Notes: generated by a model from the sequence alone, not told the origin. 64,000 nt of DNA from Conus ventricosus (GCA_018398815.1 CM031628.1:3013099-3077098), one strand, 5' to 3'. Shown: positions 42,190-55,705, counted from the stretch's first letter. Numbers and translations: made by a program.

Positions 42190-42620
42190 GGTTTTGTCAG
42201 TGATGCACAGAGCCTGTCCTGTTACAGTGTGTGTTAGAACAATGATACTGGTGTTACTGTCCTGTGTCAGTGTGCACAGAGCTGTCTGTTACAGTGTGTG
42301 TATGGACAATGATACTGGTAAGTACTGATCTATGTCAGTGTGCACAGAGCAGTGTGTTACAGTGTGTTTGTTGTATAATGACACTGTATGTACTGATCTA
42401 TGTCAGTGTTGCAGAAGCTGTCTGTTACAGGTGTTTGGTATGAATAATGACACAGGTGTGTACTGATCTATGTCAGTGTGCAAGAGCTGTCTGTTTACAG
42501 TGTGTGAAGTACACAAAACTGTATGTACTGATCAGTGCAGTATGCACAGACGTATCATTTACAATGTGTATACCACAATGACACCGTGTGTACTGACATA
42601 TGTCTCAACAGTGTGGTACA
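42190..42620. repeat. Minisatellite, ~67-bp unit (about 6 copies)
   Basis: Units contain CTGTCTGTTACAGTGTGTG, ACAATGATACTGGTGTGTAC and TGATCTATGTCAGTGTGCAC, increasingly diverged to the right. Confidence 0.9.
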
Positions 42621-43840
42621 TCCTATGTCTTTCTCAAAGCTGCTAAGATGTAAACATGCAAGCAGCTGCCATCTGTTTGTGGTAACATGTGTAACAACTT
42701 AGTTATTCGTCACCAATGTACAATGTGTACAATCTTTGTGTGTAGCAATGTTTACATACCTGTTTTTAGTACACAGCATATCAATTGCAGCAAGTACAGT
42801 CTTGTTTATACAATGTATAGATCTTCATCACCTCAATGTGTATAAGCTTGTGGTCATGACACTGTGGCCAAACTAATCCATTACAATCAGTACATAGATA
42901 AAGATAACAGCAGATGTGATCAGTTGCACGTGTCCTGTGATTTGTATTTGGCAAAGAATAGTCTTGTCTCTCAGCACTAATATGTGCCTATAATGTCCAA
43001 CCACCTCTTGGAGCTGCTGAGAGCTTGTTCACTGCCGCCGGTCAGCCTGACGTGAGGTGATGTTGGTTAGAAGAACGGCCTTTGTCACCCTGAGGTGCCG
43101 CACATGTCGTGTACAAGTGCTTCTGCGGCTTCTTGGTTTTCAGCTGCTTTCTGTTCCTCCTTGACACGCTCGGCGGGCGATGAGCTTATTTTATTCTTGA
43201 TACAGTTTAGGGAAGCCCGGCTTTCCCCCAACAGATTTGCCTCACCCACCAGAATGGCCATACTGGCGGTGGAGAAAGATGATGTCACACACCCCAACAA
43301 CATGTTGGGAGGAATGGACGGATGGGTGACAGAGGGGAGTTGCGAAAAGATGATTTTGGTGGGGTTGCATGTGATGCTGGGGAATATTTTGGTTTGTCCC
43401 AGTACTGTCCTGAACATCATTTGAGAAATGACGATCATGACCTCATGATACCCCCCCATGCCCTTGGAGACACAGGTACAGTTTTGCCTTCATCATCCTG
43501 ACGATCAGTGTCCTCGATGTGCCTTGTCCTGCAGGCCTGATGGGTTGTCTTTGAACACCTTTGCCTGCAGGGGAGGACTGAGGTGGTGATAAGGGCTGAC
43601 ACCGTCTCCGTTTCCGAGACCTGCGGCGTGGGGGTGGGTGGATTCCGGCTGACAAGAGTAGTCACCCCAACAACAAGTTCCACAGCGTTGAGGAACACGG
43701 TAAAAAAAAGGTGGGAAAAACAGGGAGGTCTGAAGGAGTCGGATACATAGACCGAATGAAGGGTAGCCCAGGCACCTCTGAGCACCCCCTGCCTGCAATA
43801 AACCATCACCATGTTGTTTGTATTTCTTCTGCGTCAACCC
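42621..43840. other. Unique sequence, possible host coding segment at 43,085-43,459 (-)
   Basis: A 124-aa minus-strand open frame ends ERVKEEQKAAENQEAAEALV then HDMCGTSG. Its composition is protein-like and it is not in a repeat, but the plus strand is also open for 109 aa and I recognise no family. Further short open frames lie at 43,435-43,837. I do not assign a gene. Confidence 0.3.
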
Positions 43841-43844
43841 TTGT

Positions 43845-44165
43845 CGTTATCATCATCATCACCATCATCATCTTTTTATTAATATGTATTGTTGTTGTTT
43901 GTTGTTGTTATTATCATATCATCATCATCATCATCTCATCATCATCATCCATAATCATCATCATTATTATAATTATATATATTACTATTATTATTATTAT
44001 CATCATCACATTCTTCTATTCTATTATTAATCATCATCATCATCATCATCCATCATCTCATCATCATCATCATCATCATCAACATCATCATTATCAAAAC
44101 ATCATTATCATCATCATCATCAATCATCATCATCATCATTATCATTCATTCATTCATTCATTCAA
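43845..44165. repeat. (ATC)n/(ATT)n trinucleotide array ending in (ATTC)n
   Basis: Interrupted CAT/ATC and ATT runs with a short ATTC tetranucleotide block at 44,145-44,163. Confidence 0.95.
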
Positions 44166-44214
44166 TTATCTTTTTTGTAGGTTGCTGCTTACTTTACAGT
44201 TATGCACAGGCCTA

Positions 44215-47200
44215 AAAATAAACCCCATCATGAAATGAACTGCTCCATGTTAAACGATTCAGCCAACCAATGATTAAAAATACACCACGTCTGAAAGAAC
44301 TGCTCCATGTAAACGTTCCAGCCAACCAATGATTAAAAATACACCCCCGTCATGAAATGAACTGCTCCATGGTAAACTTCAGCCAACCAATGNNNNNNNN
44401 NNNNNNNNNNNNNNNNNNNNNNNNNNNNNNNNNNNNNNNNNNNNNNNNNNNNNNNNNNNNNNNNNNNNNNNNNNNNNNNNNNNNNNNNNNNNATTAAAAA
44501 TACACCCCCCATGAAATGGGAACTGCATCACATGGTAAGACATAAGCCAACCAAGATTAAAAATACACCCCAACATGAAATGAACTGCTTCCATGTAAAC
44601 GTTCAGGCCAGACCATGATGAAAAATACACCACGACATGAAATGAACTGCTTTCCATGGTAAAACGTTCAGCCAACCAATGATAAAAATACACCCCATCA
44701 TGAAATGAACTGCTCATGTTTATTTTTAAACGTTCAGCGAACCAATGATTAAAAAATACACCCCATCATGAAATAACCTGCTCCATGGGTAAACGTTCAG
44801 CCAGCCACCAATGATTAAAACCTACACCGCCATCATGAAATGAACTTGCTCCATGGTAAACGAGATTTCAGCCAACCAATGAGTAAAATACACCCCCATC
44901 ATGAAATTAAAACCTGCTCCATGGTAAATCCTCCGCCAACCAATGATTAAAAATACACCCCCTCATGAATTAACTGCTCATGGTAACCGTTCAGGCCAAC
45001 GCAATGATTAAAACTACACCCCGTCCCATGAAATAACTGCTCCATGGTAAACGTTCACCAACCAAATGATAAAAATACACCCCCTCATGAAATGAACTGC
45101 TCCCATGGTAAACGTTCAGCCAACCAATGAATAAAAATACACCCCATCAAGAAATGAACCTCCATGTTAAACGTTCAGTCCAACCAATGATTAAAATACA
45201 CCCCCGTCATGAATGAAACTGCTCCAATGTTAAACGTACAGCCAACCAATTGATTAAAAATACACCCCTCATGAAATGAACTGCTCCATGGTAAACTTCA
45301 GCCAACAATGATTAAAAAATACAACCCCATCATGAAATGAACTGCTCCATGGTAAACTTTCAGCCAACCAATGATTAAAAATACAACCCCATCCATGAAT
45401 GAACTGCCCATGGTAAACATTCAGCCCTACATGAATAAAAAATACACCCCGTCAGAAATGTACTGCTCCATGGTATACGTTCACCAACCAATATTAAAAA
45501 AACACCCCGTCATGAAATGAACGGCTCCATGTTAAAACGTCCGCAACCAATGATTAGAAAATACACCCCATCAGAAATGAACAGCACCAAGGTAAACGTT
45601 CAGCAACCAAAGAATAAAACTACACCCCCATCATGAAATGAACAGCTCCATGGTAAACGTTCAGCCAACCAATGATTAGAAAGTCCAACACCCCCAGCAT
45701 GAAATGAACTGCTCCATGGTAAACCTTCAGCCAACCAACGAATAAAAAAAACACCCCCTCAAGAATAAATGCTCCCATGGTAAACGTTCAGCCCAACCAA
45801 TGATTAAAAATAACCCCCTCAGTCATGAAATGAACTGCTCCAGGGTAAAAAACGTTCAGCGCCACCAATGATTAAAAAATACACCCCATTCATGAAATGG
45901 AACTGCTCGCATGGATAAACCGTTCAGCCCACCAATGATTACAAATACACCCCCTCATGAAATTAACTGCTCCATGGTAAACCTTCAGCCAACCAATGAT
46001 TAAAATACACCCCCTCATGAAAATTAACTCTCCATGGTAAACGTTTCAGCCAACCCATGATTAAAAAATAATATACACCCCGTCATGAAATTACTGCCCC
46101 ATGGTAAACTTCAGCCAAAACCAATGATTAAAAAATACACCCCCTCCATGAAATGAACTGCTCCATGGTAAAACTTTAAGCCAACCAATGAAAAAAAATA
46201 CAAACCCCAATCATGAAATGACTGCTCCATGGTAAAACGTTTCAGCCAACCAATGATTAAAAATACACCCCCTCATGAAAGGAACTTGCTACCATGTTAA
46301 ACGTTTACAGCCCAAACCAATGATTAAAAAATACACCCCTCATGAAATGAACTTGCTCCATGTAAACGTACAGAGCCTGCCCTATGCATTAAAAATACAC
46401 CCCATAATGAAATACTCTCCATGGGAAACTTTCGAGCCAACCACTGATTAAAAATACACCCCATCATGAAAATGAACTGCTCCAGGAAACGTACAGCAAC
46501 CAATGATTAAAAATACAACCCCGTCATGAAATTAACTGCTCCATGGTAAACGTTCAGCCCTACCAATCATTAAAAAATACACCCCGACAGAAAGAACTGC
46601 TCCCATGTATAAACGTTCAGAGCCAACCAATGAATTAAAAATACACCCCAACAATTGAAATGAACTGCTCCAAGGTTAAACGTTCAGCCAACCAATGATT
46701 AAAAAAAAACTACACCCCATCATGAAATGACCTGCTCCAAGGTAAACGTTCATCAACCAATGATTAGAATACACCCACCCTCATGAAGAACTGCTCCATG
46801 GTAAACCATCAAGCCAACCAATGATTAAAATCCACACCCCACATGAAATTAACTGCTCCATGGTAAACGTTCAGTACCAACCAATGATTAAAAATCTATA
46901 ACACCCCCTACATGAAATGAATCTGCACCATGGTAAACGTTCAGGCCAACCAATGATTAAAAATACTCCCCATCATGAAATGAACTGCTCCCATGTAAAC
47001 GTTATCAGCCAACCATGATTAAAAAATACACCGCCCTCATGAAATGAACTGCTCCATGTTAAAGTTTCAGCCAACCAATGATTAAAATACACCCCTCATG
47101 AAAATGAACTGCTCCATGGACAACGTGCCGGCCCAAACAATGATTAAAAATACACCCCGTCATGAAATGCACTGCTCCATGGATAAACGTTCAGCCAACC

Positions 47201-48330
47201 CAATGATTAAAAATACACCCCGTCATGAAAATGAACAGCTCCATGGTAAACGTTTCACAACCAATGATTAAAAATACACACCCGACATGAATGAACTGCC
47301 CATGGGTAAACGTTCACCAACCAATGCTTAAAAATACAACCCCATCATGACATGAACTGCTCCAGTTAAACGTTCAGCCAACCAATGATTAAAAATACAC
47401 CCATCATAAATGACTGCTCCATGGTAAGAGTTCAGCCCAACCAATGATTAAAAATAAAAAATACACCCCGTCATGAAATGACCTGCTCCATGTTAAACGT
47501 TCAGCAACCCATGATTAAAAATACACACCCCCCGTCAAGAAATAACTGGCATCCCTGTTTAAACGATCAGCCAACCAATGATTTAAAATACACCCCATCA
47601 TGAAAATGAAGGAACTGCTCCATGGTAAACGTGTTCAGCCAACCAATGATTAAAAATACACCCCGTCATGAAAATGAACTGCTCCATGTTAAAATTCAGC
47701 CAGCCAATGAGTAAAAAACACCCCATCATGAAATGAAACTGCTCCGATGTTAAACGTTCATCAACCAATGAATAAAAATACACCGTCCATGAAATGACTG
47801 CCTCCATGGTAACGTTCAGGCAACCAATGAATAAAAATACATCACCCGTCATGAAATGAACTGCTCCATGGTAAACGGTTCATCAGCCAACCAATGATTC
47901 AAAAAATTACACACCATCATGACCATGAACTGCTCCATGGTTAAACGGTACAGCCAACCAATGATAAAAATACACCCCATCATGAAATGAACTGCTCCAT
48001 GGTAAAGCGTTCAGCCCACCAATATTAAAAATACACCCCATCATAAATGAACTGCTCCAAGGTAAACGTTCAGCCAACCAATGATTAAAAAAACACCCCA
48101 TCATGAAATGACTGCTCCATGGAAACGTTCAGCCCAACCATGATTAACAAATAACACCCCTTCATGAAAAGAACTGCTCCATGTTAAACGTTAACAGCAA
48201 CCAATGAATAAAAATACAACCCCATCAATGAAATCGAACTGCCCATGTAACGTTCAGCCAACCAATGATTTAAAAAAAGCACCCCCCGTCCCATGAATGA
48301 ACTGCTCCATGGTAAAACGTTCAAGCCTGA
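44215..48330. repeat. Satellite, 61-bp unit (about 67 copies)
   Basis: Units contain GAACTGCTCCATGGTAAAC, GTTCAGCCAACCAATGATTA and AAAATACACCCCATCATGAA. Variation is mostly single-base indels. An assembly gap lies inside. Confidence 0.95.
44393..44492. other. Assembly gap of 100 N
   Basis: Flanked by ...CCAACCAATG and ATTAAAAATACACC..., which join in perfect satellite register. Confidence 1.
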
Positions 48331-48570
48331 CCGATCTGTATCACCACCGCCAACCACGATAAACAGCAGGCAGATTCAGGTACAATCCTCTCTGTGCTGT
48401 TAACGTTCAGGCTGACCCGAACGGTGTATCTGTCACCGCCAACCAATGATACACAGCAGGCAGTTCAGTTCAATCCTCTCTGTGCTGTTAACGTTCACCT
48501 GACCGATCTGTATCTGTACACCGCCAACCACTGAGATAACATCAGGCAGTTTAGGTTCAATCCTCTCTGT
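48331..48570. repeat. Related repeat, ~87-bp unit (3 copies)
   Basis: Units contain CTGTTAACGTTCA, CTGACCGATCTGTATCTG, GCCAACCA-TGATA and CAGGCAGTTCAGGTTCAATC. AACGTTCAG and GCCAACCAATGAT are shared with the 61-bp satellite, with about 24 bp between them here that is absent there. Confidence 0.85.
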
Positions 48571-49025
48571 GCCGTCTCAGTGATTGAAGCGTTGGCAGGG
48601 ATCTCTGCTGCTCAGCTGCTGCTGCAATCTCCGTGTTTAAACCTCCGTCTGTCTGTACTCTGGTGTCTGTGTCAGTATCTGTCTTTCTGTCTATCTGTAC
48701 TATCCTCTACCTGTCTGTCTGTCTGTCTGTCAGTCCACCTCTGTTTGTACACCAGGGCCTCCTCACTCCCTCAGTGGTTTGTACAACCAGTTTCTCTCTC
48801 TCCTCTCTCTCCACTCCTCTCTCCTCTCTCTAGATCTTCTCACTCTCTCTCTCTCTCCTCTCTTATCTCTCTCTCTCTGTCATCTCTCGCTCTGTCTCTC
48901 TCTCTCTCTTCGTGTTTAACCCAACCCTCCCTCTCCCCCACCTCACTCTACCTCAGTGTTTGTACACCAGGTCTCTCTCACTCTCAACTTCTCTCTCTCT
49001 CTCTCGGGTATCTCCTCTCTCCTCC

Positions 49026-49063
<38 letters not shown>

Positions 49064-49480
49064 GAGAATGTAAATATGTTCGTTTCCACGACCACACCAT
49101 GTGATCTGCCCGAAAACCCCCATTTTCACATACAAATCACGTCCATCACATGTCCAGTTTTGGCCCAAAATAACAACCGGTTTTCCAAAAAAAATTAACA
49201 CAGCCCAAAACCTTTAAAATGTCGGTAAATTAGCAAATTCAAACGGGGGTTTCGTGCAGAATAATAGGGTGATCGTGAACAAAGATATTTACATTCTCTC
49301 CAGGCACATAAACATTACGGGTTTACAGCGGCGCTCTCTACTTCCAAGCGACCATTAAAAATACACAGAACAAACAACAGGCCTTCCCATCTTGGGATAT
49401 TATTTTTACATCCAATGAATGTAAGGTCCCATCAATAATTCTTAAATTGACTGTTTTTTCCAACTGAGATTAATCGATCT
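48571..49480. repeat. CT-rich microsatellite region (48,640-49,065) and unique flank
   Basis: TCTG, CTGT and CT runs with a repeated phrase TTTGTACACCAGG and CTCAGTG(G/T)TTTGTACA. From about 49,066 to 49,480 the sequence is non-repetitive without a recognisable gene. Confidence 0.8.
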
Positions 49481-50060
49481 AATCGCAAAACCCTGCCTTA
49501 ATTGACGGCAAAACCTATGAGAACTGGTAGATGGATAGCCATCAAACAACATACTTCTGTTTTTTAACTGTTTGTAATGGACATATACAAAATTGGTTCA
49601 GTATTACTAAAAACAGACGTCTATTAACTTCAAATTATAAACACCTTCTCTTGTACTAAATCTATAAGAGCTACCTGTCACTACTGTGAAAGCCTAAGAT
49701 TTTTAGGCCAGGCCTTTAGGAAAAGTGTACACTCTTCTTCATCTAGTGGAAAATGTATAGTAATTCTGAGGTTTGCTTCTTAATTTTTTTAACATATGCC
49801 AAATCGCTAAGTAACTTCTTTAGAAGAACAAAAGTTGTAGTAACCAATCAGGTATTTTGCACATGAGTTAATTGATTGCCCACCTCGAAACTAATATTGA
49901 TCTCAGTAATTTTTGAGACCCCCGTCCATAGTTGTATTACCCACATCACTTAAAAGCCAATTTCTTTCAAGGGAATCCTACAACTCCGCGCCAATTGACA
50001 TGGGTACGTTAAGAACACACGCTCGTTTTGCTTGGTTATATAGATGAACATCCTTTTTTA
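49480..50060 (-). pseudogene. Copy 2: ~230-aa beta-rich protein remnant
   Basis: Minus-strand nucleotides GGTTACTACAACTTTTGTTC (near 49,835) and TTAGGCTTTCACAG match positions in the 8,560-9,252 gene at the same relative spacing. Protein-level reading is poor. Confidence 0.45.
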
Positions 50061-50089
50061 TAAACTATTTAAAAAAACGAATTTAAAAA

Positions 50090-51350
50090 AATGACCTTTA
50101 AATATAACGAAAGTTGGGTGGGGGGTGGGGGTCACTTACAATGTAGGGGCGTTTTTAATAGCCCCAAATATTTAGACTTCCGCAATCAACTATTGCAGTA
50201 GATGAATCATACGACCTTTCCAAGTTAGGCCTTGGTCAACCCCTAACTAAATATTTAGAATCCACAATAAAGAGTGACAGAGTGAAATCAACATGGTCAT
50301 CCCGCCCTATGACGTTTTTACTGCGCAACTACTGGCTGCGGTGTTTCACTATGCAAACCATTAAACCATCCTAATCTTTTATAAGTCAGTATAATAACTT
50401 TCATGTTTTATTACCAGTACAGGCGAATCCTAACAGCACTACAAAGTAGTCCCTCCCAAGCGACAACGCTTTAAAATCCATTCAACAGCCCAATGGGACA
50501 ATAATGTCATATGAAAGAATCTGCAACGAATTTTAACATTAATTCCCTCAACCTGATTTTAGACAAAAGTTAGACCCGCAATCATGGGATGAGGCCACAA
50601 TGTATTTGGGGGTGTAACAAAGAGAATATAATTATGAACTACTGGCCTGGCCACAACCTGCTTTTTCAACCAGAGACAAACAAGTCGATATGGTATCAAT
50701 TGAACCAAACCCCCTAATGCCTTTGGCAACATTTATCTAGATGAAAAGTAAAGGCCTAACATAGCCATGATGCAAAGACTTAATGAACTTCCATAAGGCC
50801 ATTACGTTTGGTGTCTATAGGACACAAGCACAGACTAAGTCTAGCATAGTAAGATCAATCTACAGGCTTGATGCTAGAAAACAATTTCTAGCCAATTTTA
50901 GAAGACTTATTAACACTGCAGTAATTTGGCCTGCCAGCATACAAGAGGTATCCAGACGTTCTTGCACGATGCCTAGGTCAAGGTTGACTTTGTGTAGGCC
51001 ATGATTTATACATGCTACCCTCTGACCTTAGACTACAGATGCATGAAACAGAATTTATAACAATGAAACCTCATAGCTGGAGACGATCAAAACTTAGGAC
51101 ACATCAAGGCTTAAACACAAAGGCCCGCCCCATCCATTTAAAGAAAGGTAGCCAGCCCTTGCAGAAAGCGATCCAGTTTATAAGCGCCCCACAGCCAGAA
51201 AAGCAGCCCCCAGAAAGCACGCCACCTGTTAATGTACCTCACACTGACAGTCACACTAGTGAAAAACAGAGCCCTCGTTGTATTTTTAACTTTTACTGGA
51301 TTAGCTATACTTTATTTCACAAAAATAAATCCAGCGAGCTACACTCCTAA
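50090..51350 (+). pseudogene. Copy 2: TM-tailed conserved protein remnant
   Basis: Matches 9,273-10,468: CATCCTAATCTT, then ERICNEF-, FDARKQFLANF- and LPSDLRLQM-like segments in changing frames, ending near the hydrophobic FLTFTGLAILYFTK-like region before 51,350. It starts 30 bp from the divergent upstream gene, as in copy 1. Confidence 0.6.
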
Positions 51351-51439
51351 CGACCACAGATGGTCAGGCCCATATAACCAGCAACTTTACCTATAGTATA
51401 CAAAACCCAACCTACAACACTGCCAATTATGCCAGCGAG

Positions 51440-52580
51440 CATCAAGCGCTTTAGCTGCTAACTTCTTTAATAAGTTTGCTAATGATGTAATGTTTTCCTA
51501 ATCCAACTTTAATACCAGGCTGAGGCTTGGAGGAGCCTACTGCCCTTTTGGCGCACCACCCGTATAAAGCATAACGATTGTAGTAGATAGCAAACCCAAC
51601 CAGCTGTTAAAATAACTAACTATTGTAATCCCCTGTTCCCTGAACAGAGTCCATATCTTTCAGCTATCGTAGAGTTTTTCAGAAAGTATTTGTTATAGTA
51701 TTCTTTACTTCTGCATTTTTGATGCTAGCTGCGCTCTGTAGTGATAGCAATGTCTAACTGGCTTTCCTTAGCAACCTTTAAATCTTGTATTTTCTGCTGT
51801 ATTCTAGCTTTTTTCTCGCCCTAAATTGTTAGCATCTGCAGTCAGCGAGTTTATTTTTTTCTTCTCTATCTCTATAATTAGCTCCGTCAAGAGTTTTCCT
51901 AGATTGTGCGCTAGTGCCTCCCCTTACAGTTGTAAGAGCATTCTTAAGACCCTCAAGTTCGCGCCTAAGCTTATTGTTTTTTCACTCCTAAGGGTTTCAT
52001 TTTCGCGCTCCGCGGGTTCATAATCGCAATTGTTGCTAATGGTTTTTCTGACCGACTCCCACTAAACTCGTTTCAATTTCTGCTATTATTTCATTGCCGT
52101 TCGATATAATTCTTGAAGAGGTATGTTTTGTAATTCAGATTGTGTTTGGCAACGCTTGCCCCCATGTTTGTAAAAGACTAACCGCTTCAGGCCTTAAATT
52201 GCCCCCCTTGTTTTAATAGATAGGGTGAATTGCCTTTGGTCAACAACAGGAGATCCGAAGAATTGTTGGCCCTCTTTAAACACTGTTGGGTCTGGTGTTG
52301 CAGTAAGCCGTCACTCTTTCCTTTACCAGTTTCTTACATACAATGATTATTTTTCATCTGTTGAAAAATAGAAAAACCCTAAGCGCTTCTGCTGCTCCTC
52401 CCCATATGGCTATAAATGATTCAATTCTATCTAGCAATCGTATTTGGCCTTAAACCCACCTACTCCTTGGCCGCTGCTGCTCCTTCACAAGCCCTCCCTG
52501 CAAAGAAGGACCCAGTTCCTGTTTCTCTTCTTCGTCAATAGGATTCAATTGCGTCAAAATCATCAGCCATATTTTGTATT
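51440..52580 (-). pseudogene. Copy 2: coiled-coil membrane protein remnant
   Basis: Matches 10,643-11,644 by order and nucleotide similarity (for example CCTGTTCCCTGAACAGAG). The N-terminus near 52,570 reads MADDFD, acidic as in copy 1. The proline/glycine tail is changed. Confidence 0.55.
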
Positions 52581-52604
52581 ATATCTTTTTTGTTTTAAAA
52601 AAAA

Positions 52605-52738
52605 AGGAACACATACAGCGTGACCTCGATCCGATACAGAAAAGAGAAGGAACCCCACGGCTAAAAGGTATAAGGCAGACTGTTTATTAGTGTAGAATAC
52701 CCATCCACAGTTAGCCTGGACAAGCAATTTTTTTTTGT

Positions 52739-52780
<42 letters not shown>

Positions 52781-52808
52781 TTTTTTTATTTTTTTTTTTT
52801 TTTTTTTT

Positions 52809-52859
<51 letters not shown>

Positions 52860-52868
52860 TTGTTTTTG

Positions 52869-52909
<41 letters not shown>

Positions 52910-54063
52910 TTAAAAAAAACAGTTTATGTTTCCTGAATCTTTTGGCGCTGATGAGTTTATAATGCCAGGCACCCTAAACTATCATTCCAAATAATATTAA
53001 ATCGACGATCCTAAAGCTAGTGTTTGTTGCTAATTTAGCAGGGGCTATAATCGTTTAATACAGATAGAAAGTAAGACTGGAGGGAACACGTGTCGTTATA
53101 CAAGGCGAGGCCAGACATTTTTTGCCCCTCTATTCTGAACTAGGCTAACCTAAAAAAGAAAGGACAGAGAAGTTTATCAGGAATACAAATATTCAAATGG
53201 CCTCAAGCACAGGCTTAAAGCAGGAGGATGCAAAGAAATGAAGTAAAGATGAGGCAGTAGCAGAAGCATTTGGCAATAGATTCTGCATCCCTCCTAGATT
53301 TTAGCTTTTAAAGACGCATATGCCATATTACCAAGGGGCTCAAAAGAAAAAACTTACTTATCATCTAACATTATAATCCTAGCGGTTCTGTCCGTTACTG
53401 TCTGAAGATCCTTTAGCTAAATACACATTTAGTGACATCTCTCTTGAGTTTTGACGTTGTTACTAACCCCGAACTGGCCAGAACAATCTTAACCCAGTAT
53501 AAAAGTAAAACAGTTATTTTATATGGAATGAGTTATACGCGCCATTACAGAAAATAAAACAAGCGAGACACTCTTTGGAACTACATCTAAATCAGGCTTC
53601 TGAAGGTTCTTTAAAAGGAATTTGTTCTTTGTTAACTGAAGAAACAACTCCGTTTACAGAGAGAAGCAGAAGGGGGGAGGGGAGAAGACTAAAATTGAGA
53701 AGTTGACTGTGCAATAAATGGCAAGTCTGATCAGCTGTATTCAGGGCGCGGACTTTTTACCTCACCAACATACATCGATGAAATAAGAACGTTTGTTTGC
53801 TGGAGGTAAGCAAAGGGACCCTGCAGTTGATCTGGTATGTAAAAAAACTTCGCCTTTAAGATGGTAATGACATGAGACTACTTAATATCCAAATATGGGC
53901 TTGTGGCTGGATTTTAGATCCAACATTTACAACAAGTTTTGGGAATGGAGAAAAGGTAGGGCAAGATGGCAATAAAAATAAATATTCACAAGAAAGCAGA
54001 ACGAAAACGCGGCCCAATAAAAAGCACATTTTTATGGTTTGTGATGCACAGGTTAAACAATGA
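52605..54063 (+). pseudogene. Copy 2: major capsid candidate remnant, interrupted by a poly-T/poly-G tract
   Basis: The beginning (GATCCGATACAGAAAAGAG) and the part from 52,921 (FPESFGADEFIMPG) match the start and the FPDLGANEVIVPG region of 11,681-12,958. The C-terminus at 53,872-54,060 (LGLWLDF-like, then KHIFMVCDAQVKQ) matches the end of the gene. Confidence 0.6.
52737..52907. repeat. Poly-T (~120) followed by poly-G (47) tract inside the capsid remnant
   Basis: Uninterrupted T with few A, then GTTGTTTTTGTT, then 47 G. It sits between capsid codons that are adjacent, or nearly so, in copy 1. Confidence 0.9.
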
Positions 54064-54109
54064 AGAAAACAGGCTAACAGGCCCCCGCCCTTTTTAAAAT
54101 TGCAGAAAA

Positions 54110-54620
54110 ATAGTTCTTATCAAAAACAGATGGCTAGCTTGAAGTTTTCTGCCCAAAAGATCCGCACTGTTTCTCTAATTTCTGGCGGGATTACTGGGTG
54201 TGGGGAACACTGTCCTTCCCGGACTTGATTTGTTACAAACAATATACATGTTTCCATTACGAACACATTGTTATCTTCTGCACAACCAAAAAGCCAACAC
54301 GTCATATAAAGAAAGGAAGTTTTATTTGGACCAGACGAAAATATATTTCTAGTTGATCCCCTAGCTGCCCAAAACTGAGCGACTGTTTTAGAAACATTAC
54401 TATAGACTATTTGAGGGAACAGACACGCTGTTTATTATGATGACTGTTCGGCCGAACAAGACATTGTTAAAAAAAAGAAAAGCTCTGTCAAAGCTAGCTT
54501 TAGTGGACACCACGTGTTAGTTTCTGTGTGGCCTTCTTAACTCCAAAATACAATGATAGCTGTCTTACAAGACTAGAGATCGCATGTTTTAAAATCGGTT
54601 GTATTATATTACACTAAGAC
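54110..54620 (+). pseudogene. Copy 2: packaging ATPase remnant
   Basis: A Walker A-like stretch (ITGCGEHC, near 54,190) and the DDCSAEQDIVKKRKA-like region (54,440-54,480) match 7,054-7,666, followed by KLALVDTTC for KLAFSGRHA. It is on the strand opposite to its copy 1 counterpart. Confidence 0.65.
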
Positions 54621-54821
54621 AAAGATAGTTCTGAAGAAATTTTTAAGTGAATATTATATAATAGGGACAAAGATGAGATAAAAAAATAAAAGAACAGTTA
54701 GAAAAATCTAAGCACGCTAAGCTATGCTTACTACTGACCCCCAGATTCAATACGTGTGTTTAGTGTAGATTGTTTATAAACAATTATTTATATTATAATT
54801 TTTTTATATTAATACAAAGAA

Positions 54822-55640
54822 ATGTCTCGAGGGCCAGATCAAAAGCAGAGCTAGCACCTAAATGCGTTGCAGTAGAGTTACCAGCCAAGCAACACAAACG
54901 AGTTTTGATCGTAATAGGAGTGCCAGGAAATGTTTTCGGATTTGAGAACACAGATGATGGGTTTACAAACGAACAGAAATTGAAGACAAAAAACGACAGC
55001 AGCATCCTACCTAGAAGAGATAAGAAACTTAAGAGCAAATGACATTGCAAACACGAATACATAACTCATAAAAGAGAGAATTCTTAGGGCGTTGCTTCTT
55101 CCTGAAATTGCTTGGAATTTAAGTTTGAACTACGAGCCCCAATGTACAACTTTGAAAAAAAAACATATTAGAAAGGCCTTAAATGTAGGGCCCATCTTGT
55201 TATCCTAGTTTCCAGGAACACTAAGCAGCAAAAACAGAGTTGAAATAACTATGCAGGTGTTCAGAATATATGCTACAGAGAAAGAATCCGATGAAGTGGG
55301 GAAGAAAACCGTCGTCTTAGAATTACCCCCAAAAACTAGAATCACTACCTAGGCACAGGACAAATGAAATTTTCGCCTATTTATTTTATTACTCCGAGGG
55401 AGGGGCGATACTAGTTTGCCAGAACATACACTAATCAGAGGTATACAAATAAAGGCTGAAAACTTGGATGCCCCAATTAAGCTTAGTATTGCAATTACAA
55501 AAAACGGAGACAAAATACACACCCATGTTTCTCATCTGACAAGGTTACTGTTGATGGGTTGACAACGACAAACTACAGTAACTACGACTATAGTTCTCAT
55601 TAAGTAGTTGATTTTTATTGCGTTTTACTTCGTTGATGAA
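54822..55640 (+). pseudogene. Copy 2: 285-aa candidate minor capsid remnant
   Basis: Starts MSRGPDQ at 54,822 and reads LAPKCVAVELP in the next frame, matching MSRGPEE...LAPVRCITLEL. Later segments match by position up to about 55,640. It directly follows the ATPase remnant. Confidence 0.6.
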
Positions 55641-55705
55641 GAGCAGCCGAAGGATTAATAAAAGATATGTACAAGCTTCATTAATAAAAAATTATTTATT
55701 TAAAA

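Noticed and set aside
43085..43837. Minus-strand open frames of 110-125 aa as a host gene
   Set aside because: Open on both strands, with no start context, splice sites or family that I can support; kept only as a low-confidence note.
44379..44717. Open frame spanning the N gap
   Set aside because: Satellite translation joined through unknown bases.
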